Numbered from the stretch's first letter, positions 23,091 through 36,249 are shown. The stretch is 64,000 nt of DNA from Cenococcum geophilum 1.58 (GCA_001692895.1 KV748204.1:521594-585593); one strand, 5' to 3'. Notes: a model not told the origin generated them from the letters alone. Numbers and translations are program-made.

Positions 23091-24714
23091 ATTCTAATAT
23101 CTAATTGAATTAAGTTGTGCCGCGTAGTTTCTCTGGCAACTTGCCCCGTTAATTAACCTATTGTCGCACGACCCTTAATTCTATTCCTACTTAAACTTCT
23201 ATTAATATCCCCTTAAGCGCACTAAAGGCTCTTTATTAGCTAGCTAGCAAGGGGAAATAGGGTAGAACTGGCATATTATAATGCTCTATAACTGTACTAT
23301 CTTCCATTCCTTTAACAAACTTAAAGAGTACCTATTTAATAGGTCCGTAGGCATTATCGTAATATAACTAGCAGTCCCGGTCACCGATTAGATTAAGAAT
23401 TCTAGCAGTTAAGCTTTTCTTAATACTAGGTAGGCCCCATTAATAGTTAAATCTATTTATTCTAATATATTTACCTTAGGTTAACCTACGCGCCATTTAT
23501 ATCTCTTCCTATTAAAATCCACTATAGGATATTCTCCTTTCTTAACGACTATACGGATATTTTCTGCCTCTTGTTAGTAGATCTTTATTTCTAGCGTATT
23601 GGTCGGTAAGAACTTAAACAAAAAATCCTATTTAGCCTTTATCCACTAGTAGATAAAGCCTTAATCTACGTTGGCTCTTATACCTCCGCTAAGCCCCTAG
23701 ATAACCCTATAGGTCTCCTTACTACCGACGAAATGGAAGAACTCTAGGCCGGTTTAGACTTGGATAATAATTATAAGGATGGCGGTATATAGGTATTATA
23801 CGCGTCTAATGGACCTATAAATCTCTACAAACTTATATAAGTACGCTATAACAACATCGCTAAAGCACTAGGGCCTACGTTATTCTGGCCAAATATTCGC
23901 TTCTATTTTAGGATATCCGGTTAAGAGGATATAACACGTCTATCTAAGATAGCAGAAAAAAATTTAAAAGCTTTCCCAGAACTAGAACGCTTATAAGTAC
24001 TTATATTAGCCTCTCTAAAGCTAAAACAGTTTTTCCTACCTAGTAAGGAGTGGGTATTAAGGGATCTTATAATAAGGGAGTTTATTAGAGCTAATACTAT
24101 AGCTCTTAAACCAGGTCTTGTAAAAGGCCCGCTAATTAAGGGGTTAAGGTTTAGCGAAGTTGTCCTATTAAGGATTTATTAGAGTAGTAACCTAGATAAA
24201 AGCGTGCTGCGTAAACTACCGCTTTATAGGGGTATATAGGCGGGATATTAACTAAATATTATAACTACTAAGGGGTTGCAAATAGAGAAGGGAGAAGAGG
24301 GGATTAATAAATGGAAGGATATTAGCAAGAAGGTTATAGAAGAGGTAGAAACTATTTAGGAATTTAAGTTTAGGAAGAAATAGGTTAGTAAAATGCTTAA
24401 TAGCTAAAGGTGCTAGTGGAGAAGATAGAATAACATTTTATTATCCTCTACTCTTCTATTACATAAGTAAAAATTTAGGCGGCTAAGGCTAGGGAGTAGC
24501 CTTAGTTAAAACGTATATAAAATAGTATAGGGTAAGTCGCCGGGGCTAAATAAACCTAGGAAAGCGGATAACCTAATCTTCCGCTAGATTATTAGGTCCT
24601 TATACCCTACTATCCTATATAGGCTTTATATTTCCATAAAACACGTAATCCACTCCCTAGCCTATTAGAAGCCGCCTTATGCCGCCTAAATAGAGGCTAT
24701 AAGAGAATTAATCC
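23091..24714. other. AT-rich, RIP-like sequence without firm gene
   Basis: Parts look coding: 24050-24200 on + reads VLRDLIIREFIRANTIALK, and 24530-24690 on + reads GKSPGL followed by ISIKHVIHSLAY, faintly like the start of a LINE reverse transcriptase. Neither is long or specific enough to name. It leads directly into the minisatellite at 24715. Confidence 0.35.
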
Positions 24715-25430
24715 TATTCTCTAACCAATCCCCTACTTAAATAAGTCCCCTATTTAAACAAATCCCCTACGGGAGCTAATGCCTACGTATTTCGCCGCCT
24801 TATAGGAACCAATCCCCTACTCCTAATAATCCCCTATGGGATCCGATCCCCTACTCTAATAAATCCCCTATAGGATCTACTCCCCTATAGGATCCACTCC
24901 CCTATAGTAATAAATCCCCTATAGTAATAAATCCCTTACGCTAATGAATCCCCTATAGGTGCCAATGCCTATATATTCTACCGCCCTACGGGAACCAATC
25001 CCCTACGGCTTGCATTTCCGTATGGCTTTTGCTCCCCTATGGGAGCCCACAGCTATATTTTCCTCTCCCCTATAGGAACCAATGCCCTATAGCTTCTGTT
25101 CTTCTATTCTTAGATCTACTACAGAATAAATCCCCTATAAATTCCGTTCCTATATATAGTAACCGTATCTTCTACTGCCCTATAAGAACTATACCCTATA
25201 GCTCCTACTCCCGTACGGCTTTTACTGCCGTATAGAAACTAATAGCAATTTCTTCCGCTTCCCTACAGAAACTAATCTCGTATAGCTTACGGTTCTCTAT
25301 AGGGATTATTACCCGCTTTCTTTGTCACCTTATAGCTTTTAATTCCTTACGGGAACTAACGCTTATATCTTCCACTCCCCTATAAAAACTAATGCCCTAT
25401 AGCTTTCGTTCTCCTATTCCCAAATCTATA
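24715..25430 (+). repeat. Minisatellite of AATCCCCTATAGG-type units
   Basis: Dozens of imperfect units of about 13-22 bp built on AA(T/A)CCCCTA(T/C)AGGA occur in tandem, with a longer period around CCGCCCTACGGGAACCAATC. All three plus frames remain partly open for up to about 70 codons because of the repetition (for example 25029-25235). These are not taken as genes. TA/CG variation between units suggests mutation after expansion. Confidence 0.75.
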
Positions 25431-25759
25431 AGTAATTCGCCCGCGCTATAGCCTACTATATAGGCCTTATTATTACAGAAGTAAGCAAGTAATTTTAAGA
25501 AAGTAATAAGTAATAATGCCACTAGCTATAAGATTTATAAGACATTTAATGCTATATATATATAAGCGAATCTATATATATAAGTTTATATTCTTAACTA
25601 ATCTAGCACCTTTAAAGTCACTTTTAAAATCTTTATTTAATATAAGAGCCTTATCCAAATGCTTATATATAAGTTTCTCCCCCTTACTTTTAGCTAAGCC
25701 ATAGCTAATCTATATGGTGTTCTTAATCTAATATAGTATATTAGCGCCGGGCTTAAAAC
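25431..25759. other. TA-rich spacer
   Basis: TATATAAG-rich sequence between the minisatellite and the 3' end of the AAA ATPase remnant. An open plus frame at 25516-25704 is compositionally driven. No gene called. Confidence 0.45.
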
Positions 25760-27700
25760 TTTCACTTAAATATTACCTTACCTATCTTCCATTTAATTAA
25801 TAGTCTAAAAGCCGCTCCATATCCCTTCTAGAGATATTAGTAGCAGCATTAGCTTACTTTAGAAAGTCCTTCTATACCTACTCTCTTACTAGTTTTTTTA
25901 GCTCGTTATATCTAAGTACAAGATATATTCTGCTCTGTATAGCTGCATTAAATATAATAATCCTGTTTGTTGTAAGAAATATAATGCCTTAGAAATACTC
26001 CATCTATTACAGAAAAACGGATACTAGGCTATTACGTTAAATATTATTTAAAGTTCTTTTTATAAGAAAGACATCGGCCTCGTCTAAAAGAAGAACAGCG
26101 CTCTAGTAGTAAACGTTTTTAACTATTAGAGCCAGGTTTTATTCTAAACAGGCTAGATCTATATTAAGGTCTCCTATATAAGCCTTTTTATAGTTAGACT
26201 AGTATATAGATATACTTATAAAGGGGAACATACTATATAGAGGGGTCTCCTCTAAGATTTGGCAAGTGCTTTAGCTATTAATGTCTTTCTTACCCCAGGT
26301 AGGCCACTAAAACGGTTAGCCTTTAAAACAGCCAATGCCTTACTAGAAAACTTACTATAGTAAGAAAACTAGGCCTTTCCCCTTCCCTTTAATTATATTA
26401 TTAAACTTTAATTCCCTGGACCCAGACTAGTAGCTCTTTATAAGTCCTTAAAGCACTATTTTCTTATCCTCCTTAATTGCGAGTGACTTAAATACCAAGG
26501 GATTCCATTTAATGTCCTTAATATTAGCGACGGCAAATTCACCTATTAGTGCTTATATTAGTATATATAATTCGCTAGCTCTAGAAAAAAAGTATAAAAA
26601 GCCTAACCCTATTTTTTATCAGCCAAACTAAAGGCTAGGGCTGTTAGTGGACAGATTAGGTACTTATTATCTCCTATCTCCTTAGGAACTAAACCCTAAT
26701 TCTTTACGTCGCCTTGCAAATTAGTCCCTTAATTATATACGCCAATTCTATACACATCTATAACAATTAGCTGCTTACTATAGTTAGCATTCTAATAATA
26801 AAATACTATCGCGTCCACTATAATACAACCACTTATAGAAAATCTCAATAGGCCATCTTTGGTTCAGAAAAAGGCGATCCCTTTATATTTATGGTGGTTA
26901 ATGCCTCTTAAAGATACGAACTTCCGGCCATTGCTAATAAGATTCTGCTTTATCTTAGCTTGTCTCTTATAACGCTCTAGCGGAAATACCTTAAGAGACG
27001 TAATTTTTATAGTTGAATGGAATTCCGGAATAGAGAGGGTGGTTTTTACCTCGCTAAACGCCTTCCCATTATAGCCGAAATAGTAACAGTTAAGTTTAAA
27101 GCTCTTTTCGCCAAAAAGTAAGGTTTTAAAGTTGCCTAAATTATATATAAGGCATCTTAGTTAATCCGAGCCTTCGCAAATCGTAAGGATATACGTATTT
27201 GGTTTAAATAAGGCCTAAAGGAGATTAAAATTAATTTCGCTATAATCTAGAAGCGGTAGGAGACTATTGGTTATAGGCGCAAAATGGTCTTTAAGGAATC
27301 TTAGTAACCCCTAAAGGTGCTTAGTGCCAATTAAGTCGGGAGAAAGACTCTCCTAGTATATTTTCAACTAAGGTAGGAAATTAAATATAAGGTTTATAGG
27401 AATTTAAAAGTTAAATTAGAATAAGCTATATCTATAAAAAGGTTTACTTACTATAGGCTTATCTTCCCAAAGGGAGATAGCTTATACGCCATTTAGCACC
27501 ACCTATAAGGCGTCTCTTACTTCTCCTAAATTTATGCCTAGGTACGTACTATAGTCTTTCTTGTCCTTTTCTAGCTTAAAGTTAGTATCTAAGTTGATAT
27601 GTTTAAAGGCACCTAAGAAACAGACCAATTTTCTTCCAAAGGATATAAATATACTAATTATATATATTACGCTCACTTAACGTATCCGGCGAAGTCTCTG
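25760..27700 (-). pseudogene. RIP-degraded DUF7025 / AAA-type ATPase
   Basis: On the minus strand a long frame, interrupted by stops, matches fungal ATPases with an N-terminal DUF7025 and a C-terminal AAA domain. The N-terminal part (27700-26600) reads LLDYSEINFNLL-ALFKPNT, then YYFGYNGKAFSEVKTTL, SNGRKFVSLRGINHHKYKGI, and GLLRFSISGCIIVDA. The AAA part has Walker A at 26282-26305 reading GLPGVRKT (the middle Gly is now Arg), an intact Walker B LLLDEADVFL (DEAD at 26073-26084), and the sensor/arginine-finger region GIIFLTTNR and AAIQSRIYLVLRYNEL. It ends in a lid helix RRDMERLLDYQLNGR near 25780. Such proteins are thought to act in nucleic-acid or protein remodelling. The Gly-to-Arg change alone should block nucleotide binding. 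Confidence 0.78.
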
Positions 27701-28839
27701 TAGTCTTATACTAGTAGCTTTATTTATTCTAGCTGTAGCAGACATTATATTAGCGTATTTCCAAGTGTGTTTTAGGGGTTTCGCGAGCATATATCTTATC
27801 TAATACCTTAACTTTAACCTTAGAACCTCTTACTTTGGGTATCTCTTTAACCCCTAAACTCATATAGGGAGGTTAAGGAGGTAGAGGAGGTGAAGGAAGT
27901 AGGGCCGCTTAGACTATCTTTAACACGGCTGCAAGCATTTTAACTATAAGATCCTACGCTAACTGCCTATAATGCGGATGCGTTTAGCTTAGGCTACTAG
28001 GGGGAGTGTTTATGCTATTATAAGGCAGTAAAGGCAATAGTATAACAGGCTTAGGTGTAACTGGCATTATTGCTCTATAAAGCTTTAGTAACGTAACACT
28101 AATTTAAAGTGCAAAGTTAGAGTGAGGGGCTAAGTGTAGACGGTATCGTTTCTTTAAAAGATCCGCCTTCTTTTATACCTAGCGATGCAGCTATACTACG
28201 AATATTCACTGTACCCCTTTAGCTATACGGCCTTCCCTTATTAATCCTAGAAGACGCTAGATAGATATTAGCATCATTCTAACACGGTAAAAGGCTCCAC
28301 TTGGTACAGTTATAGGGAGGGGGGCTGCCTATTAAGATATCGCTAACGGTTTAGATATAAAATCCTAGTAGTAGGTATTAGAGTAAACGCTAAATAATAC
28401 TAATATCCTTACGGCGTAGTGGAGACTAAGCCTAGTAACAGGCTTAAGGTACGCTCCTACCATAGCTACGGGAATAGAGTAAGGCCGTATATAGCGGGAT
28501 CTTAGTCCTAGTCTTAGTTAATACGCAGGAGCTAGATAAACGTCTTTAATTAATAAAAGGCAAGGGTAGTGTAGAAGAATTCCTTTAGTAGGCGCTTAGG
28601 AAAGGTGCAGATCTTATAAAAGTAGCTATATAACCCTAGTTGCAAGTTTTAAAGTTGCTACCTAATAAATCAGCCTTGTATATCCTGGGCTTGGCGCTAA
28701 GTTAGCCTACACTCTTAAACTATATAAGCCCTCAAGCCCTTAAGCCCTTAATCCATCTTATAAAGATCATAAGCACCTTTTGGAATTCTTAACCCCTTAA
28801 AGTTTTTAGGCCTACCATATTATTAATAATATCCACTAT
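27701..28839. other. AT-rich sequence upstream of the AAA ATPase remnant
   Basis: It may include the promoter and a low-complexity N-terminal exon of the minus-strand ATPase (acidic and Gln/Pro-rich peptides appear at 27840-28650), but no boundary can be placed. No other gene seen. Confidence 0.35.
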
Positions 28840-29560
28840 TATATCTTGTCTAGAATCTCTTATCCAAAAAGCTAAGTCAATAGCGGAAAGTATTTATAAT
28901 ATTAAAGCCTGCCAATCTAAGGAGCAGTACTGTAGTCTTAAAGCCTTAAACAGTAGACTTTAAGAGGCTGTAGCAAAAGTTGCGGAATAAATTAAACGCC
29001 TAGAGGAAGGACGTGTAGAGTAAATTCGCAAGGAAGGCGGGAAATTCCTATTATAAGCTAAGGTAACTAGGAAAAGTATAATTAAAAATAAATAACTTAG
29101 GAGCATAATAGCTTTTAGGAAAAATATTGCATTAATATTTAAAGGCCCAAAAGACTCTGCCCTTAATCTTAGATGGATTACCTTAAGGAATAAGCAGACG
29201 TATATAAGATATAAGCTTATTTAGGAGTTAAATCCTAACGGGTTAATTTCTTAGGCAGCAGCCTTCGCACCTTCTATTTAGACAGCAGGCTGTATATAGA
29301 ATTATATTTTTAACCACCTTATTAAGGAGATAGAGCCTAATAAAGTAAAGGTGTGGCCTCTAAAGATAGGAGAGATCCTATATATCTTTTAAGTTAAAGA
29401 ATTATTCGTATAATCTTAAGAATACTATACATTTCTTAAAGGTTAGGTAGATTTAAAGTGAGTATTAGTGAGAAGTTAATTATTTGCTAGCTTTTAATAG
29501 TTAATTAAGCCTAAAAGCTATTTTAATGCAACTAAGGAAACGAAGACGTATTAAAGAAGA
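28840..29560 (+). pseudogene. Decayed coiled-coil protein of unknown family
   Basis: The plus frame reads LIQKAKSIAESIYNIKAC, then LKALNSRLQEAVAKVAE, IKRLEEGRVE, a lysine-rich part, and FKGPKDSALNLRWITLRNKQ with AAAFAPSI further on. The first half looks like a coiled coil and the second half is basic. The stops are of the CAG/CGA-to-TAG/TAA kind. Family not recognised. A gag-like transposon protein or a duplicated host gene are both possible. Confidence 0.4.
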
Positions 29561-32500
29561 TACTTAATAGGCCGAGTAGTTAGCGCTAGGTATGCTAAGC
29601 CTCACTATTATATTATAGAAAATAACTAATAGTTAATATTCAAGCCTATGGCCTAGATACAGGCGCAATACTTATAGGAAGGCGTAAGTAAGAATTTTTC
29701 ATTATGCGTAAGGTATTACTAAGAATATTTACTATAGAAATCGAATACAGATATTTAGAAGCACTAATTAGTTAAATGTTACTCTTAGGCAACCTTATAT
29801 CTAATACAATCTAAAGTAGCTATTAGTAGAAATAGGAATATAACCTAGGAGGAAGATTAACGATAGACTATATAAATGCGTTAGCGCCTAAGGACCGGAG
29901 CCAAGATATGTCTATTACTTTAATGGTTAGTAGCGAGAAGGGAATAGAACTGGTTAAGAAATTCAACTTAAGACGGGTATAAACTTTATAGTAGCTCCTA
30001 TTACGCGAACTTTATATCTAGTAGAAACGACCTTTTCCCTATCTTTAAAGTCGTCTTTATATTTTTAGTATGGTGGGGAGCTTATATCTTCTTTGGGATT
30101 ATAGATCTAAATTAACTCGCCTTTCCCTGTTATTTTTCTGGCATAATCTACTCCCTTAAAGAGTTTGCCGTCTATATATTCCTCCTCCCCTTTAAGCGCT
30201 TTAGCTTTAGCCTAAATATAGCTATAAATTAGCGTTAAAGGGATATAAAGTGTTTTAAATAAATATATATACCTCCCAATATATAATTAAAGATTTATAA
30301 TAGTGTATTGTATATTAAGGGTAGACTAACCGGATGTTAATAGAATTCCCCTAAGCCGAATATATTCGTTAAAGCTAAGAAAGGCAAGCTTTAAATTTCA
30401 AAATTAAGCGAGGATCTTAAAAGTTAGGATAAGGCGTAAGTAAAGTAAGCGTGTTAAGGGAAAGGAAGGCTATAATTCGCGTAAAGACTTATAGCCTATT
30501 AGCTAAGGATAGGATAGCTTAGTTAATATTTACCTTAATAACTGCAAAAATGTAACTTCTAAGTGGCTTTAAATAAAGTAGAGCGCGAAAGTAGTAGATT
30601 ATAAGCTTAAATATAGAGTAACTTTGCGGAACTGCCTTATAAGCTATTAGTAAAGAAGAGTTAAAGGAAGGCTATAAGGGAATATATATATTGCTGAAGT
30701 TAATAAGTATATGGCTACTTAGCCCGTTAGTGCCTAACGGGAAGTTTATATAAAAGAACCGCTAAGCGACTACTTTATAGGCTAGGCTGCGGCCCTGCCT
30801 AGCCCTACTATTAAAAACTTTCTAGTATAAACTGTTATGTATATAACGAGGCCACCAGCTAAGTAGGAGAATGGGTAAGGCGTCCGCTATAACGCGCATT
30901 TTAGCTTATATTGGCCGTAGTCTAGGGGATTGGAGTTACCAAATATATATAGCCTCTTAGCTAGTCTTTAGGGATTGGATTCTCATGGCTTGTTCTTATT
31001 TATAGGGTAAATTAATTAAAAACTAAATCCCTGCAGTTATTTTATGCGCCTTTACGTCGTATACGCGAGTTAATTTAATTATTAATGCGCGACTTTATAT
31101 TCGGACTACCGCTTAGTAAGGTTATATTATATAACTAGAGGTAGCTAATATAGTTTTAGCCTTGCATCCTTTGGAGTCTATAGCGTTATAAATAGTAATA
31201 TAAGTGGCTCTTGCTTACCGCCCTTAAAAAAGTAATACTTTTACGGACCTTTCTATACAGCCCTTATATAATTGCCTTCTATTTAAGGCGTCTTAGGAAA
31301 ATAAGTTATTCCGGCCAAGAACCACCTATGTGCCTATCCGCTTACTATACTAAGTTATATACCTTTAACCGGCACTTACTATAGTCCTTAATTATAACAA
31401 ATATTTATTAAGTAAACCTCCTTATCTTATACCCGAATTCTCTTTAATGCTAGCCGCTGCCTTATATCTGCGTAAAAGCAAATACTAAAACGGCTTACTA
31501 GTTTTCTTAGGGTAAATACTTATAATATAATAGGCCTATAAAGCTACTAAATACGAACGCGTTAAGCCGAAAGCGGAATAGGCTAGATAATTAATAGTGT
31601 TTTATATGCAGCGGTCTTTATCTAAAATACACTAACGCGGGATATAGAAGGCTGAGGCAAACTTTATAAGGCCTTCATTTTTATTAAATACCGCGCTAAA
31701 TGTATCTAGTACCTTACAGGATATAACTATAGGGTAAGGCTTTATAGGAAGCTAAATATATAAGACCCTAGAGTTAGGAGTAAATATATAGCTAAAGGTG
31801 CAGGACTAACTACCTTAATATAAGGCAATAAAGTTAAATATTTTAGAGCCTTAGCTAGCCGATTATTTATTTAATCTAGCTTTAACTTAAGAAATAGTCA
31901 AACTTATATATATATTTTATTCATTATAACCTTAATACTAACTGCTTTATATGTCTTATACGCACCTACTATTTTATAGGCTGTGGCTATACGGATTAGG
32001 ATATCTGGGAGGAAATAAATAGCTATAGCGGATAATATATGGATAATAATATTATGTAGACCAGAGGAACCCTAGATTAGGCGGGGAGTTATTATAAATA
32101 TGCCTACCCTACTCCAGAGTCGCAAGACCTTCTTAAATATAACTATAGCTTTAACTGTCGCGCGCACAACACTATATACTATATCGCCCCTAATTTAAGT
32201 TCTTATTACCACTTGCCCGGCTTTATTTAACTCTTATTAGTTAGATACTAATTAGGCGGATATAGAGTTAATTTATATATTCTCTAAGCAAACGCTCGGT
32301 TTTACTAACACTACGGTAGATATAAAGCCTATACAGTATTTAATTACAAAAGTAGTAAGATATATTTGGATTATCTTTAACTACGGGGTTCCCGAGAATA
32401 ATTATAAACCTCCTATAGCCGTGTTTCGGGTATTAGATAGATCTACCTTTTTAACTACTAGATTTTACCATTTAGGATTAGAAAAAGAGGTGAATAATAT

Positions 32501-33039
32501 AGTAGATATATCGCGGAATTATGGCGCGAAATTTCCTACCTAAATAGACCTTCGGAAGAATTAAGATGCTTAAGAAAATATAAAGTAATAAATTTCGTCT
32601 TTAAACTCTATATAAGTCTATCTGTAGCTAATATAAATTAGGTGCCAAGCGCTAAGAAGAGGACTATTAATAGCATCCTCTCTTATTGTTTTAAGTATAA
32701 TATTAGGAATATTTATACGTTAAGGTTATTGCCTATAAGGGAGTCCTTTTAGAAATAGCAGGCTTGCCGCAATATAGCGTATAAATATAACTAAAGCAGA
32801 AGAAAATGCAGACACTATAACTATATAGATGCTACCTATTAATATAATAGCCTAGTAAACCCGGTTTTGTTTATTTTCTAATATATAAAGGGTAGTATTG
32901 CTAATTGTTACCTTAACTAGTAAAAGAACTACTACTAACCAAAATATAAAAATATGCCTAAGCTCTAGTCCCGTCCCTTCTATACAGTAACTCTACCCTT
33001 TACTTTTACAACTTTAGGAAAAGAATGCACCTATAATAA
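29561..33039. other. AT-rich, RIP-like sequence without recognisable gene
   Basis: Both strands give scattered protein-like runs (for example + 31950-32240 and + 32590-32830, with basic and Tyr/Asn-rich peptides; - 31420-31080), but nothing I could assign to a family. No tandem repeats of note. Presumably several overlapping transposon remnants. Confidence 0.4.
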
Positions 33040-33730
33040 TCTAGCTTTGGCTTACTAAACGCGTCTTTAGTAAGACTTAAAGGCACTTTTAGAATTTAAA
33101 AGCCCGCTCTTATAGACCTAGGTAGGCATCTAAGCCACCTTATATTTGCGCCCTAACTTAGTTATTCTTTCCCCTAGAATATTGTTAATCTCCCATTTAT
33201 CATCCAAGCTCGTTTTATTAATTTTATCCTTTTTAGTCCTGGTACGACGCTTTATAGTAGGCTCTAGGTTTAAAACGTCGCTCCAGTTATTAGAGACGCC
33301 ACTACTATTACCGTCCTCGTCCTTATTATAAGTATAGTTGCTAGCCTCCTTATACGGCGGCTTAATACTATAGAAAAGGGTAGGCTCCTAAAGCGAAGGG
33401 CTAGCGGGCTGTAGAGTAAATACCGCTTACTATGGGTGAGACCGCTAAAGACGATGCTTCGTAGCATGCTTTGGTTTCGATCTACCACCAATAAGCGCTA
33501 GTGATCCTCGTTGCCCTATACACCCGTAGGCCTCGTTGCCCTTATCGCTATCGCTACTATTACTATCGCTGCTATTGCCATCACTGCTGTTACTGTCCCT
33601 AGCGCCGTTATTATCCGTATCGCCGCTATCGTCGCTTCTATTATTGCAGTTCTTAGCCTTACCTTTATCTATAACGTTCTCGCTGTCCTTATTATTATTA
33701 TTATAATTATATTCTTTAGCCAAGCCGTTA
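33040..33730 (-). pseudogene. Chromodomain-like protein remnant with Ser/Asp/Asn-rich linker
   Basis: The minus strand opens with a low-complexity acidic linker (33723-33445: SNSSDSDKGNEAYG and similar, encoded by GCGATA/AGTAGC-type triplets). It then changes frame or is spliced into a basic segment (KRRTRTKKDKINKTSLDD) followed by KWEINNILGERITKLG, RKYKVA, and KSGLLNSKSAFKSYQ. The WE-x2-x2-IL-x-x-R pattern, the YKVxW strand (Trp now a stop) and the Trp/Ser/Leu segment resemble a chromodomain. It may be a C-terminal domain of a transposon protein or a stand-alone gene. Upstream sequence to about 34850 has similar linker character but cannot be delimited. Confidence 0.45.
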
Positions 33731-35559
33731 ATAAGATTATTAAGATTGTCTTACAGCGGTCTAATATTATAAGAAGACGAAGATTGCTAAAGTAAAGGGC
33801 TAGTAGGCCGCGTAGCAGAGGCCGCTTGCTCTTTAATACGGTTATCGCCACCGCTAAAGTTAGGGGTAGGAGGGCTGGGAGGCGAGGTCCTCTGGGAAGC
33901 TAGTAATCTTTATTGCTTTTTAGGTTATAGGCTCTTACCACCCTCGCTAATAGAAGTATTAGAAATATAATTAGTGTTATTTAGTTACTTAAGCTAATTA
34001 AACCTCCGCTTCTTTAACTTCTCAGCTCCTAAAGACTCTTAACTAGCAGCTACTAATGTCCTAAACTTCTACCTAAACTATAGAGCAGTTTTAATGCGAC
34101 GCCCCTTAGCTAAATTATCCGTTTAATTGCTGTCTAGCGTTAAGGGTGTAGTAAGATTATATATAGGTACGCGTACCTCCTCTTCTAGCGCTTCTAATAA
34201 AGGCAGCTCCTTATTATCTTTATCATCCTTATTACTACTATTATTCCTGTTATTTACTAATTATTAAATAAGGCCATTATAAATTAAAGGGGATGCACAT
34301 ACCCAATTTACGGGACATTAGTCGGTTATCGGCTTCACCAGCCTCGTTAACTTCGTTAGCTTTATTATTAGCGTTACTAGCTTTATCGCCCTTAGTTTCT
34401 AAGTCCAGATTAATTATATCACCTTTAATAACTATTGGATTTGCTACTAGTCGTTAAAACTATATATTTGGAACTACTAGGGAAAGAGGGAAAGTAGTGG
34501 GGTAATTATTAGGATAATTACCTTAACTACTTCCCCTAGGGACTTAACTGTTATTTCTATCCCCATAGAAATCTTCCTTGTTATCCTCGCCATCCTTATC
34601 ATTTTTGTAATACTTATTATAAGCTTTCTTATAATTATATATAGGGTCTATAGGCGCTTTATTAGACAGGATCTCTAAATTAAGGCCCTAGGTGGGATAA
34701 TATGCTATTAAGTGCCTAAGCTTCCCGTGTTTCTTAACTTTTCAGGGGAAAAAGAGGTACTCCCCTATTTCTCTTTTCGGGTTTACTGCTCGTAATTTTC
34801 TTAGGGGCTATAATTGCATAATGCTAAGATGCCCTTAGTTTTTCAGGGGGTGCGGTATAGAAATTAATATTATTAAGTAAAATTTCTAAATAAAAGTAAA
34901 GAGGTTAAGAAGATGCCACTATTGCTACCGCTATTATTATTAGAATTATTATTGCCTTGTGCCTTTCTAATAGCCCTAAAGGACGGGTCACGCTAGGCTT
35001 TTAAGTCCACGCTAGTCCCCTTTTCGCCACTAGCTTATATCCGCAGCATCTATACTAAAATAACCCTACTAGCTTAATAGCAAATTAAAACGTATAATCT
35101 ATACTTTGTTAGCAATTACCGTTTATAATATATAAAGGTTTATACGGGCTTAAACTATTATAAGATTAACGCCTATTAGGAAACTGTAATTAAGACCTAA
35201 CTAACTAAGCTAGCACATTCTGCCTCTAATAGGGGTATCGCACTAAGCCTCCTTATTAAGGAGGTTAGTGGCGAAGTGCCTCCTCTACCCTTATTCCTTA
35301 GAGTTAGGGCTAGCGCTAATGTGTCCGTTTTCCACCCTAATATACTAGCGAGCTGGATCCTCTACGCTAGATCCTCCGCGAGACTATAATTCCTAGTATT
35401 AAATAGGTAAAGGGCGTGCCGTAATTCTACTGTAAGTATTAAAAGACACTCTAAGTAATAAGGGCATCCTTAAATCTCTCCCCTAGATCCGAGGAACTTC
35501 CTTAGTCACACTCTACGGAGCTTATAGCCGCTGCTTAACCTTCCAAATATACGCAAAAG
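33731..35559. other. AT-rich sequence, possible upstream part of the chromodomain-like gene
   Basis: Minus-strand peptides here are hydrophilic and low in complexity (Asn, Ser, Lys, Asp), as in the linker of the neighbour. Short runs of ATT/TTATTA triplets (34240-34290, 34600) are simple sequence. No defined gene. Confidence 0.35.
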
Positions 35560-36240
35560 CCTCGCTTTTACTCTTGCCCATAGCCGGATATTATAAATAA
35601 CATAAGGGGGCAGATAGCGCGAGTAAATCAGGCGATTACGCCTATATCCATCTCGGCCCTTTTAGCTAATACAGCCACCGCATAAAGTCCGTCTCCATTA
35701 GGAGATTAAATACGCGAATTTTTCTCTAGTATTTATTAGCTAAAAGCAGGATTATAACACCAGCTCCACTAAAAGCCAGGCTATGCTACTAGATAGGCCG
35801 TTTACCCCCAGATTCCGCCTTATAAGTCTTAGGTCTATATAAAGGATGTTTCCATATAACCCGTGCCTTCTTAGTTAAACAGGGGGCTAGATTAGACTAA
35901 AGCCTAGCGGCTTCTCCAATTGTAATGCAATCCTCTAATTATTAGGGAAAAGTAAGGTCTAGGTCTAGGTTAAAAAGGCGCTAAGGAGGGCAAAGGCTTC
36001 CAGCTTCTGGCGGCGCAGCTTTAACTAAGCTAAGTGACTAGCATTAGCCTATAGTTTCGCTAAGGATCTACTTCGGCGTCTAGCTTCGCCTTTATTATAA
36101 CGCTGTAATATAACACTGCCTAACGCGTCCCGTAGCTCGCAGCAGCTATAACCCATATAATCCATTACTAGGCGGTTCTCGGCACAGCCTTATAGCCATT
36201 TATAGCTATTCCAACAGGGATTAAGTCGCACATTATAGTT
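35560..36240 (-). pseudogene. Cys/His-containing decayed coding region of unknown family
   Basis: The minus strand from 36240 reads NYNVRLNPCWNSYKWL, CAENRLVMDYMGYSCCEL, RDALGSVILQRYNKGEARRR and SRSLAKL, then a leucine-rich helical part (LKLRRQKLEAFALLSAFL) and LEKPLGFSLI. Only a few stops interrupt about 220 codons. The spaced cysteines at the start suggest a small zinc-binding module followed by a helical domain. It lies inside the hAT element's expected span but is not recognisably hAT, so it may belong to another insertion. Function unknown. Confidence 0.4.
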
Positions 36241-36249
36241 ACGCCTAAG

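Noticed and set aside
24530-24690. Possible start of a LINE reverse transcriptase (GKSPGL ...)
   Set aside because: Only about 50 codons, and no downstream RT motifs could be found in frame.
33511-33795. Ile/Ala/Val-rich plus-strand frame that looks like a membrane protein
   Set aside because: It is the antisense of a Ser/Asp/Asn-rich linker. The hydrophobicity is an artefact of reading the opposite strand.
1-36000. A complete Starship element
   Set aside because: Only the C-terminus of a DUF3435 protein is in view. No catalytic residues, no boundary repeats and no defined cargo end.
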